DNA from: Micromonospora sp. WMMD1082
GTDB taxonomy: Bacteria; Actinomycetota; Actinomycetes; Mycobacteriales; Micromonosporaceae
Assembly: GCF_029626175.1 (NCBI RefSeq)
Contig: NZ_JARUBM010000002.1
Coordinates: 6,924,501-6,988,500 of the forward strand
Length of the DNA: 64,000 nucleotides
Direction of reading: 5' to 3'
Shown: positions 1-7,441 of the stretch, piece by piece
How positions within the stretch are numbered: position 1 is the first letter of the stretch
Layout of the letters: each line of letters opens with the position of its first letter
Notes under the pieces: generated by a model
Database searches by the model: none
What the model saw: the letters and a program-made list of their open reading frames with translations, nothing else
Told to the model about the DNA's origin: nothing
Program-made: the position numbers and the translations under genes

Positions 1-83
1 TCGACCGGCGGCATGGGCTCCCGGCCACGACGCAGGATCGCGGTCGCGTAGCGGTGGGCGAAGCCGGAAATGTCAGGCGTCAT
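1..83 (-). CDS. Partial SagB/nitroreductase-like dehydrogenase (N-terminus only)
   Basis: Only the first 27 codons lie in the window; the gene runs off the left edge. It starts at an ATG (81-83) preceded by a good Shine-Dalgarno site (GAGG, 7 nt spacing), 9 nt after the stop of the YcaO gene, so it is the next cistron of the same operon. The N-terminus (FAHRYATAILRRGREPMPPV) resembles, from memory, the start of actinobacterial SagB-type FMN dehydrogenases, which oxidise azolines to azoles in TOMM pathways. That role also fits the neighbours. The identification rests on a very short segment plus context, so it is tentative. Confidence 0.4.
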   Translation of the reverse strand, partial: MTPDISGFAHRYATAILRRGREPMPPV

Positions 84-92
84 GGCGGCACC

Positions 93-1976
93 TCACGGGA
101 ACGGGTGGGGAACGGAGTGGATCTCGTCGTCGTGCAGGTCGCGGTCGAGCAGGCCGGCGGCGCGGAACGCCGTCCGGAGCCGCCGCGAGTGTGGGGCGCG
201 CTGGCGCATCCACCCGAAGTCGATCGGCAGCAGCCCCGGCACGACGACGCTGGCCGTCGCCAGGCCCAGGTCCCGCTGTTCGGGTGTGGTCTGGTCGACG
301 ACGATCACGTCGAAGCCCTCCCCGGTCACCGCCTTGAGGCAGTACTCAAGGTCGTCGCGGAGATCGCCGGAGACGGGCGGGGCGGGACGGGGCGGCCCGT
401 ACAGCCGCGCCATCGGCGCCGGTGCGGGGCCGCGCTCCAGCAGGAACGCGGCGTGGTGGGCCATCTCGGGCAGGCCGTACAGCAGCGGGTGGTCGTGTAG
501 GCCCTGCACCTGGTGGAAGTCGGTCACCATGCGGCGCAGGCGGGCCTCGTCGGCGCCCGCGCGCACCCGGACCATGACCGAGTCGGTGGCGATCTCGCAC
601 AGCGCCGCGGTGATGGCGGCCTGCGGGTCGAGGCTGGCGCCGCCGCCGAACGCCAGCGTGCCGAGGCCGCCGTCCTCGCGGGTGGCCACCGCGGTGACCA
701 CCGGGATGTCGAAGGTCGTCCGGGCGTCGAAGAACCTGGCCCGGTAGCCGTACATCGCCAGCCGGTCGATCATCATGCGGGTCCGGGGCCGTTCGATGCT
801 GGCCGGGTCGATCTCCGGCAGGGACCGGGCGCCGTACCAGGCGAGCAGGAACGCGTCCCGCTCGATCGCCTCCATCAGGCCGTGGTAGACCGCCTCCACC
901 AGCGATCCGCCCGAGGCGCACCCGTTGGACGTCTCCTGGACGAAGCGCTCCTCGACGCTCGCCGCGTGGTAGAAGACGAGGATCTCGGGCACCAGCAGCG
1001 GTCGCTGGTCGCGCAGCGACCAGCCCCAGACCCAGGTGATCGGCCGGTCCGGATCGAACCGGTGCACGTACGGGTTGGCCCGATAGAACTCGTCGGGGTA
1101 GAGCCCGCACTCGCGCGGGTCGAGGGCGTCGTCGCCCAGCTCGCGCAGGGTCGCGGTGACCGCGGTGCGCCGGCCCCTCGGGCGCAGGCCGGCGGCGCGT
1201 TCGAGCCCTTCCAGCACGGCGATGCGGGCGCTGCGCCGGTAGCCGTCGGCGTGCCCGCCGTACAGGGTCTCGCGCAGGTACCGGCCGCTGCGCAGGGTGA
1301 ACGAGCCGACCGCCGGTGAGGTCGACAGCGAGGTGATGTCCTGCCAGAGGGTGCCGCCGAGGGCACCGCAGACCGGGTTGGCGAAGGCCTCGACGTCCAA
1401 CGGGTAGTCGTCCAGGTCCTTCTCCCGGAACGTGCCCGGCGCGCGCGTGGGCACGGCACGCAGCTCGATCGGGGCGAGTTCGGGCGCGTCGGTGACGGCC
1501 TGGCCGCACCCCGGGCACTCCGGGTCCGGCACCAGCGGAACCCGGTGCACCCGCAACGTGTGCAGGTCGACCTGGAAGACCGTGCTCGTGGTGGCGTCGT
1601 CCGGCGCGACGGTCGTGCGGTGCGCCTCGATCAGCGCGTGCAGGAAGTCCGCGACGAACGCGGTCGCGTACGGCCATGGCCCCGTCGCGGTGGTCGGGCC
1701 GCCGAGTTCGACCGCGTCCCGCAGGTCACGGTGGCGCACCGCCTGCCACCGCCGGGCCAGGCAGGTCACGCACGCCGCGGCCGGCGGCACCGGTCCGAGC
1801 AGCGCCAGCTGCCCGTACAGCAGCACCCGGGGCGGACCGGCCGGGCGGGCGGGGGCGGTCAGCTCGTCGCGTACCCCCAGGGCGATCACCTCGGCGTCGC
1901 AGCCCCGCCGCGCGAGCAGGTCCGCCAGGCCGGCACCGACCAGCCGGTCGGTGGCCGTCGGCGCGGTGGTGTTCAC
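93..1976 (-). CDS. YcaO-domain azoline-forming cyclodehydratase (TOMM biosynthesis)
   Basis: 627 aa. YcaO enzymes of this group use ATP to cyclise Cys/Ser/Thr of a ribosomal peptide into thiazolines or oxazolines. The N-terminal region has two CxxC pairs (CVTC at 69-72, CPGC at 154-157) of zinc-binding appearance. The YcaO core runs from about 200 to the end, with the glutamate-rich ATP/Mg region (VLEGLER near 254-260), SNGCASG (350-356) and EAIERDAF (369-376). The protein ends in PHPFP, the PxPxP tail characteristic of azoline-forming YcaO proteins. The GTG start overlaps the stop of the upstream leader-binding gene (GTGA), so translation is probably coupled. A thioamide-forming YcaO is less likely given the PxPxP tail and the E1-like partner. 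The substrate peptide is not identified. Confidence 0.88.
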   Translation of the reverse strand: MNTTAPTATDRLVGAGLADLLARRGCDAEVIALGVRDELTAPARPAGPPRVLLYGQLALLGPVPPAAACVTCLARRWQAVRHRDLRDAVELGGPTTATGPWPYATAFVADFLHALIEAHRTTVAPDDATTSTVFQVDLHTLRVHRVPLVPDPECPGCGQAVTDAPELAPIELRAVPTRAPGTFREKDLDDYPLDVEAFANPVCGALGGTLWQDITSLSTSPAVGSFTLRSGRYLRETLYGGHADGYRRSARIAVLEGLERAAGLRPRGRRTAVTATLRELGDDALDPRECGLYPDEFYRANPYVHRFDPDRPITWVWGWSLRDQRPLLVPEILVFYHAASVEERFVQETSNGCASGGSLVEAVYHGLMEAIERDAFLLAWYGARSLPEIDPASIERPRTRMMIDRLAMYGYRARFFDARTTFDIPVVTAVATREDGGLGTLAFGGGASLDPQAAITAALCEIATDSVMVRVRAGADEARLRRMVTDFHQVQGLHDHPLLYGLPEMAHHAAFLLERGPAPAPMARLYGPPRPAPPVSGDLRDDLEYCLKAVTGEGFDVIVVDQTTPEQRDLGLATASVVVPGLLPIDFGWMRQRAPHSRRLRTAFRAAGLLDRDLHDDEIHSVPHPFP

Positions 1977-4153
1977 CGGTCGTCCCCGCCGGCCAGCAGC
2001 ACCTTGACCACGACGAGACCGCCCGCCGCCAGGTCGGCGCCGCCGACCGGCGCCACGAGGACGTCGCGGCCCTGCTCGCGCAGCCGGTGCAGCACGTCGA
2101 CCCAGCGGTGGGCCACGCCGGTGGCGGCGTCCACCTCGCCGTGCGCCGGCACGGTACCGGCGTCGAAGTCGCCGAGCACGGGGTCGCCGACATCCGGGAC
2201 CGCGCCCTGTTCGCGGAGCTGGGCCTGGCCCAGCAGGTCACGCAGCGCCGCGACGGCCGCGACGGTCCACACCGGATCGGCGCCCAGCGCGTACGACCAC
2301 TGCCCGCGATCGGCGTCCCAGGCGCGGGCCAGCAGCACCGCCATCGGCGTGTCGGGCCGGCCGCCCAGGTCGAGCAGTTCCACCGGGACGGCGAGGTTCG
2401 CCGCCGACTTGATCAGGAAGACCAGCTCGGGGTGGGTGCTCCGGGCGTCGAGGCGGACCTGCCGCGCGGTGGCCCGGCCGTCGACGACCTGCCGTAGCGC
2501 GTGGTAGGCGAGAGCCGTGGCCAGCCCGGCGCGGACCGCTCCGGCGAGGTCGCCGCCCGCTCCCCCGCCCGCGCAGGTCGGCTCCGCCGTACGACCACGG
2601 TTGGCCGGGCCGAACGGCTCCAGCACGGCCATCGGCACCGCCACCTCCCGGCCGGTCAGCAGCGAACGGGCCGCCGCCCAGCCGCCGTCCACGGTGTCCT
2701 CGCCCCAACCCGAGGCGAGGCCGAGGCGGGCCGCGTCGAGCCGGGGAGCGTCGTCGGGGACGGTCCTGCCGACGGCGGCGTGGCCGGTGCCGACCACGGC
2801 CGCCGCGCGCAGCGCCGCCAGCCGTGCGGCCGCGACATGGTGCAGGTCGAAGGCGCTCACGGTCCGGCGCCGGCCGCCGCCGTCGGTGAACTCGACCGTG
2901 CCGACCTTGATCGGGGTCTGGTCCCACCGCTCGTCGTCGTAGCGGCGGAACACACCCAGGTGCGGCTGGAGCAACGGCTGGTGGCCGGCGAGTTCCGCCA
3001 CCACGGCCTGCGCCTGCGCGGACGGGTCCGCCGCGTCCTCGGTGCGGGCGGGTGCGGCGTCCAGCGCGATGTCGTCCCAGGACGGCTCCGGTGGGCGCGG
3101 GCGGCAGAAGACGCACCTCGGGTCGCCCAGCAGTGGCTCGGTCAGCACGTCCAGCGAGGCGAGATGCTGCACGATCACGCTGCCCGCCGTCTCGGCGGGC
3201 AGCGCCCCGGTGGTCAGCCGGAAGACCTCGTACGCCAGCAGGTTGCCGACCATCGCCGCCACCGGCCCCTCGGGCTGGGCGGCAGCCGACGTGGCACCGG
3301 CCGGTAGCGCCGCGGCCCGCCAGACCTCTCCGGCGGCGCCGGTCTCGTCGTTCGCGGCGAGTCGCGTCATCGCGCAGCACCAGCAACCCGGGCGGCCCTC
3401 GCCCTGCACCGGGCCGACCAGCATGCGGCCGCCCGCGACCCAGGCCGGCAGGAGCAGCCGGTCGGCCGGGATGCCCGCCGTGAGCAGCCGCAGGGTGTCG
3501 CGGGGTGCGTCGTCGCCGGCCGCCACCACGACGAGATCCGCCGCGTCCAGGTCCGACCAGCCGACAGACGTACCCGCGTCGGACAGCTGCGCGACCGTCG
3601 CGGCGCAGCCCGCCGCGCTCAGCTCGGCCAGTTCCGTGGTCAGTGCCGGCGCGACCGCCGGCGACACGGTCACCGTGGCGGCGCCGTTGCGCAGCAGGCC
3701 GGTGGCGCACGCGCGGGCGACGGGCCCCGTGCCGAGGACCGCGACCCGGGTCTCCCGGAAGGCGGCGAACCGCTGTGTCGCCCGGTCGGTGTAGTGGCCG
3801 ATGTAGGCGATCTGGGTGGCGAAGTGCCCGGCCACGGCCGGACCGAGGACCGTCGACGGGTCTGCGTCCTCGTCCCGGATGTCGCGGGCGAACCCGCGCG
3901 CGTAGAGCGCGCCCACCAGCTCACCGATCATGCTGCGCTGCCCGGCGGGCAGCCGGGCGCAGATGTCGGCGACCGTGTGGCGGCCGTTCAGATGCGGGAC
4001 GAGCAGCGACGCCAGCCGGTAGGCGGTGGTGGAGGAGAGACGGAAGCCGCTGTTGGCGTTGTGGAACAGCACTCCGTCCTCGGTGCGGGTGAACAACACG
4101 TCGTGGCGCATCCGCGGCCGGGTCTGCGCCACCGTCTCGTAGGCAGTGCTCAT
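1973..4153 (-). CDS. TOMM leader-peptide-binding / E1-like protein with degenerate YcaO-like C-terminus
   Basis: 726 aa, starting at ATG 4153, which overlaps the SARP stop codon (ATGA). Residues 1 to about 105 look like a winged-helix RiPP recognition element. A Rossmann motif (GTGPVA, 141-146) and two zinc-type pairs (CWCC 257-260, CVFC 347-350) mark an E1/ThiF-like domain. These proteins bind the precursor leader and present the core to the YcaO enzyme. Residues of about 440-726 read co-linearly with the neighbouring YcaO protein: HVAAARLAALRAA matches RSARIAVLEGLERAA, and EPTCAGGGAGG (524-534) matches ETSNGCASGG. The acidic catalytic residues are replaced (LATALAYHAL against LMEAIERDAF). 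My reading is RRE, then E1-like, then pseudo-YcaO. The first two parts are well supported; the third is an inference from visual alignment. Confidence 0.82.
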   Translation of the reverse strand: MSTAYETVAQTRPRMRHDVLFTRTEDGVLFHNANSGFRLSSTTAYRLASLLVPHLNGRHTVADICARLPAGQRSMIGELVGALYARGFARDIRDEDADPSTVLGPAVAGHFATQIAYIGHYTDRATQRFAAFRETRVAVLGTGPVARACATGLLRNGAATVTVSPAVAPALTTELAELSAAGCAATVAQLSDAGTSVGWSDLDAADLVVVAAGDDAPRDTLRLLTAGIPADRLLLPAWVAGGRMLVGPVQGEGRPGCWCCAMTRLAANDETGAAGEVWRAAALPAGATSAAAQPEGPVAAMVGNLLAYEVFRLTTGALPAETAGSVIVQHLASLDVLTEPLLGDPRCVFCRPRPPEPSWDDIALDAAPARTEDAADPSAQAQAVVAELAGHQPLLQPHLGVFRRYDDERWDQTPIKVGTVEFTDGGGRRRTVSAFDLHHVAAARLAALRAAAVVGTGHAAVGRTVPDDAPRLDAARLGLASGWGEDTVDGGWAAARSLLTGREVAVPMAVLEPFGPANRGRTAEPTCAGGGAGGDLAGAVRAGLATALAYHALRQVVDGRATARQVRLDARSTHPELVFLIKSAANLAVPVELLDLGGRPDTPMAVLLARAWDADRGQWSYALGADPVWTVAAVAALRDLLGQAQLREQGAVPDVGDPVLGDFDAGTVPAHGEVDAATGVAHRWVDVLHRLREQGRDVLVAPVGGADLAAGGLVVVKVLLAGGDDR

Positions 4154-5928
4154 CGCAGGGATCCCTTCGCTCGGTACGGGGCTGGTGGCGGACCTGGTGG
4201 GTGCGCGTACCGGTCGGCGACAACCCGCGCGTGCAGCCGCAGCAGGTCCCGGATCCAGTAGCGGTCCCCGGCCTCTTCCACGAGGCTGTGGTCGACAAGT
4301 TCGTCGAGGAGTTCGCGGGCCGTGGCCGGTGCGATGTCGAGCAGTTCCGCGGCCCGCTGCACGGTGATCGGGGCGGGTGCCGCGGTGGCGAGGCGGACGA
4401 ACGCCCCGGCGAGCGCCACCGAGGTCCGGGACAGGGCGTCGTCGAAGCGGGAGCCGAGCGACATGTCCGGATCGCCGGGCAGGCTCAGCCGGCCCAGTGG
4501 GTCCGCGCGCAGCCACTCGACCGCCTCCGCGAGCGTCATCCGGGCGCGCAGGAGCACGCGGGTGGCGGCGATGCGCAGTGCCAGTGGCAGGTGCTCGCAG
4601 AGCGCGGCGAGGTCCGCGGCGGCCTGGGGCTCCGCGCTCATCCGTTCGGGCCCCAGCACGGCGCCGAGCACGTCGAGGGAGTCGGTGGGGTCGAGCGGTT
4701 CGACCCGGTGCAGCCAACCACCGAGTCGGGCGACCAGACCGGACAGGCTCTGCCGGCTCGTCAGGAGCAGCACGTCGCCGGGCGCCACCAGGTCCAGCAG
4801 CGCGCACGCCTGCGTGACGTCGACGACGTCGTCGACCAGCAGCAGCCGCCGGCCGTTACGGGCGTCGTCGCCGTGACCGGGCGCGGCGGGCAGCTGCCGC
4901 TCGGTACCGTCGGGTGGCGGCAGCGGTCCGGCAGCGGATCCGTTCTCCAGCGGCGGTTGACCGCCGGGGAAATCGTCGGCGACGAGGTGCGCGACGTGTC
5001 GCGCGAGCGCGCTCTTGCCGACGCCGGGCGGGCCGCTGAGCACCACGATCCGGCAGCCCGCGCGGAGCCGGTCGGCGATGGTGCGGCCGAGCGCGGCCCG
5101 GCCGACGAAGCCGGGCGCGACCGTGGTGTGGACGAGGCGGGGAGCGGGCCGCGTCACCGGGCCGGCCAGGGTGGGCGGTGCCGGTGGTTCGCCCCGCAGG
5201 ATCGCCAGCTCCAGCCCGCGCAGCGCCGGGCCGGGGGCGACACCGAGTTCGGTGCCGAGGCGGACCCTGATCCTGCGCAGTTCCGCCAACGCGTCCGCCT
5301 GCCGGCCGGTCCGGTAGAGCACCTCGACGAGTTGCTCCGAGAAGCGTTCGTTGGCCGGGTAGGCGCGGGTCGCGGTCCACAGGTCCACCAGTGCCGAGCG
5401 GTCGCGTCCCAGGCCGACCTTCAGGTCACAGACCCGTTCGATCACCCGGACGCGTTCCTCGCTGATGCGGGGCACCAGGTCCCGGTGCAGCGACTCCGAC
5501 GGCACGTTGGCCAGCATCGGGTCGCTCCACAGCGCGAGCGCCTCCTCCCACGTGGACAGTTCCGTCTCGGGGTCCGATTCGTCCCGGGCCCGGCGGGCCA
5601 GCTCGCGGAAACGCATCAGGTCGACGGTGTCGGGGGTGGCGGTGATGCGGTAGCCCCCGGGGGCGGTCTTGATCACGCTGCCGGTGATGCCGTGGCGACT
5701 GAACATCTGCCGGAGCCGCAGCGTGCACGTCTGGAGCGCGGCCTTGGCCGAGGCCGGCCGCTCGTCGCCCCAGATCGTCTGTTGCAGCGTGGCGACCGAC
5801 ACCACCTCGTCGGGGTGCAGCAGCAGCGCCGCCAGCAGCGAGGTCACCTTCGACGGCGGCAGGACCAGCGTTTCCCCGCCGCTGCTGAGCGTCAGCGGGC
5901 CGAGCACCCGGAACACCGCCGACCTCAC
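4150..5928 (-). CDS. SARP-family transcriptional activator (BTAD plus NB-ARC)
   Basis: 592 aa from a GTG start (5926-5928). The N-terminus (FRVLGPLTL, then LLAALLLHPDEVVS and IWGDERP) is an OmpR-type winged helix of the SARP family. It is followed by a bacterial transcriptional activation domain to about residue 250. Next come an NTPase domain with P-loop GPPGVGKS and Walker B LLLVDDVV, and a C-terminal winged helix. The TPR tail of full AfsR proteins is absent, so this is a medium-size SARP. Its stop overlaps the start of the TOMM leader-binding gene (ATGA), and its GTG overlaps the stop of a 32-codon ORF (GTGA). It is therefore the regulator inside the biosynthetic operon and probably activates it. 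Confidence 0.85.
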   Translation of the reverse strand: MRSAVFRVLGPLTLSSGGETLVLPPSKVTSLLAALLLHPDEVVSVATLQQTIWGDERPASAKAALQTCTLRLRQMFSRHGITGSVIKTAPGGYRITATPDTVDLMRFRELARRARDESDPETELSTWEEALALWSDPMLANVPSESLHRDLVPRISEERVRVIERVCDLKVGLGRDRSALVDLWTATRAYPANERFSEQLVEVLYRTGRQADALAELRRIRVRLGTELGVAPGPALRGLELAILRGEPPAPPTLAGPVTRPAPRLVHTTVAPGFVGRAALGRTIADRLRAGCRIVVLSGPPGVGKSALARHVAHLVADDFPGGQPPLENGSAAGPLPPPDGTERQLPAAPGHGDDARNGRRLLLVDDVVDVTQACALLDLVAPGDVLLLTSRQSLSGLVARLGGWLHRVEPLDPTDSLDVLGAVLGPERMSAEPQAAADLAALCEHLPLALRIAATRVLLRARMTLAEAVEWLRADPLGRLSLPGDPDMSLGSRFDDALSRTSVALAGAFVRLATAAPAPITVQRAAELLDIAPATARELLDELVDHSLVEEAGDRYWIRDLLRLHARVVADRYAHPPGPPPAPYRAKGSLR

Positions 5929-6023
5929 GGCCCGTCGGACCTCAAGGGGAGGCCGAAAGATTCACCGACGCCACGACCACGCAGAGTGCTGGGTTGATGG
6001 CGAAAGGTCACCACCGCGCACAT
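5925..6023 (-). CDS. Small ORF (32 aa) translationally coupled to the SARP gene
   Basis: ATG at 6021-6023 is preceded by a strong Shine-Dalgarno site (GAGGGAGGTGCC just upstream). The ORF encodes a 32-residue peptide beginning MCAVVTFRHQPSTLRG and ending LPLRSDGP. Its TGA overlaps the SARP GTG start (GTGA), the same coupling used by every downstream junction to the YcaO gene. It could be a regulatory leader peptide that sets SARP translation, or a small peptide product. It has one Cys, three Ser and two Thr, so it is a poor fit to a typical Cys/Ser/Thr-rich TOMM core. No family is recognised. Confidence 0.5.
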   Translation of the reverse strand: MCAVVTFRHQPSTLRGRGVGESFGLPLRSDGP

Positions 6024-6110
6024 GGCACCTCCCTCGCATGTCGCCTCCCGCAACGCGCCTGTCGGGACGACAGTGCACTCCGGCCGCCCGCACGTCATCC
6101 CGTTCGACGC

Positions 6111-6140
6111 TGGCGGAACCGGCCATGGCCGGTTCCGCCA
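6111..6140. repeat. 30-bp perfect palindrome in the SARP/LuxR intergenic region
   Basis: Each 15-base half reads TGGCGGAACCGGCCA, and the two halves together are an uninterrupted perfect palindrome. It lies between the divergent SARP operon (start near 6023) and the LuxR-type gene (start 6399). A shorter inverted repeat (GCGGTG-AA-CACCGC) is at about 6236-6249. It could be a dimeric regulator operator or a cruciform/terminator-like hairpin. No T-tract follows, so an operator is the simpler reading. Confidence 0.7.
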
Positions 6141-6353
6141 ACGCCAGGTGGAGCGCATCCATCCGGCATTGCCCCGTTTCCGCGCACGCCCGTGAAGCCG
6201 ATAGATCGGTCAAACAACCGCATTTCCCGGAAAGTGCGGTGAACACCGCGAAATACGCCGCACCCCGGAATTGATTGTCGTACGTTAATAATTGCGAAAC
6301 GGCGCGATCGTATGCCTCAGATGTCGAGCCGGTGAACGGCACATATTGAGTCC

Positions 6354-6381
6354 TTGCGATAAACGGGAAGTCAACTATCGT
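6354..6381 (+). promoter_or_regulatory. Putative promoter of the LuxR-type regulator
   Basis: A -35-like TTGCGA (6354-6359), a 16-bp spacer and a -10 TATCGT (6376-6381) lie 17 bp before the ATG at 6399. The Shine-Dalgarno GGAG is at 6389-6392. The arrangement predicts a very short 5' leader. The rest of 6024-6353 shows only the palindromes and no further gene. Confidence 0.45.
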
Positions 6382-6398
6382 GATCGTTGGAGATCAAC

Positions 6399-7379
6399 AT
6401 GGAGGGGACATTGCTCCAACGGCTCGGAGTCTCAGCAACGGCCGAAGCCGTGTACTGGGCGATGGTGGATCACCCGGAGTGGGATGCCGGCCAGCTCGCC
6501 ACGCGCCTCGGCGTACCCGAGACGGTCGTGCGCGACGCGCTGTCCACGCTCGCCGACCGCGCGCTCATCCTGCCGTCCAGCAGCCGGCCCGGCACCATGC
6601 GCGCCGTGAGCCCACAGGTCGGTCTGCTCGCCCTGCTGGACCAGGCCGAGCAGCAGGCGATCGCCCACCAGGCGAAGATCCAGGCGGCGCGCGCCTCGGT
6701 CCTGGCCCGCGTCACCAACGGCCCGGATCGGGAACGCGACGAGATCGTGCGGCTGGAGGGCCACGACGCGGTACGCAACCGCCTCGCCGAACACGCCCAC
6801 ACCGCGTCCGAGAGCTGCCTGACCCTGACCACCGGGAAAGCGATGACCGCGGCGGCCATCGAGACCGGCAACCAGTTGAGCCGGATCGCCCTGTCCCGGG
6901 GCGTAGCAATTCGGCACATCTACCAGGAGAGCATTCTCGACGACGCCGCCTCCCTGGCGTACGCGGAGCGGATGGCCAAGCACGGTGAACAGAGCCGGAT
7001 CACGCCGGAGGCTCCGCTGCGCATGACGCTCATCGACCGACGGTTCGCGCTCATCCCGATCGAGCCGAGATCCGGGCGCGGGGCGCTGGAGATCCGCAGC
7101 GGCCGGCTGGTCTCCGCCCTGCGCCTGCTGTTCGACATGACGTGGGAGAAGAGCACCCCCCTCGCCCGACGGTCGGCCGGTGACAGCCACGGGCTGACCC
7201 ACCAGGAATCCGCCATCCTGCGGCTGCTGCGCAGAGGGCGCACCGACGAGGCGATCGGCCGCCAACTCGGGCTCTCCGAGCGCACCGTACGCCGCGTCGT
7301 GGCAGACCTCATGAAGCGCCTCGACGCGGAGAGCCGCTTCCAGGCCGGCGCCGAGGCGACGCAGCGCGGCTGGATCTGA
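6399..7379 (+). CDS. TrmB/LuxR-type transcriptional regulator
   Basis: 326 aa from ATG 6399. This start is preferred to an in-frame TTG at 6387 because GGAG sits 6 nt upstream of the ATG. Residues 1-60 form a TrmB-like winged helix (WAMVDHPEWDAGQLATRLGV). The centre is a sensor-like region, and the C-terminus is a LuxR-type helix-turn-helix (LTHQESAILRLLRRGRTDEA, then QLGLSERTVRRVVADLMKRL). Proteins of this layout often sit beside natural-product clusters in actinomycetes. It is divergent from the SARP/TOMM operon and is probably its second regulator and the cluster boundary, since the next gene is pheT. The ligand is unknown. Confidence 0.78.
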   Translation: MEGTLLQRLGVSATAEAVYWAMVDHPEWDAGQLATRLGVPETVVRDALSTLADRALILPSSSRPGTMRAVSPQVGLLALLDQAEQQAIAHQAKIQAARASVLARVTNGPDRERDEIVRLEGHDAVRNRLAEHAHTASESCLTLTTGKAMTAAAIETGNQLSRIALSRGVAIRHIYQESILDDAASLAYAERMAKHGEQSRITPEAPLRMTLIDRRFALIPIEPRSGRGALEIRSGRLVSALRLLFDMTWEKSTPLARRSAGDSHGLTHQESAILRLLRRGRTDEAIGRQLGLSERTVRRVVADLMKRLDAESRFQAGAEATQRGWI

Positions 7380-7394
7380 CGTGAGATCGGTGCG

Positions 7395-7434
7395 GGGGCC
7401 CCTTCCGCTACCCGAGGCGTGCGGACGGGGCCCC
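7395..7434. terminator. Bidirectional hairpin terminator between the LuxR-type gene and pheT
   Basis: Two GGGGCCCC blocks (7395-7402 and 7427-7434) flank TCCGC/GCGGA arms, giving a very stable stem with a short T-rich flank (CCCCTTGC). It lies between convergent genes and could serve both. Confidence 0.6.
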
Positions 7435-7441
7435 TTGCACG

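Noticed and set aside
54..747. Long plus-strand open frames opposite the YcaO gene
   Set aside because: They show the codon-mirror composition (Arg/Ala/Gly/Pro-rich) typical of antisense frames in high-GC DNA and match no family.
5962..6342. 126-codon minus-strand frame as TOMM precursor
   Set aside because: It overlaps the palindrome, lacks a clear leader/core pattern and its upstream starts have no good ribosome binding site. The 32-codon ORF in another start context is better supported.
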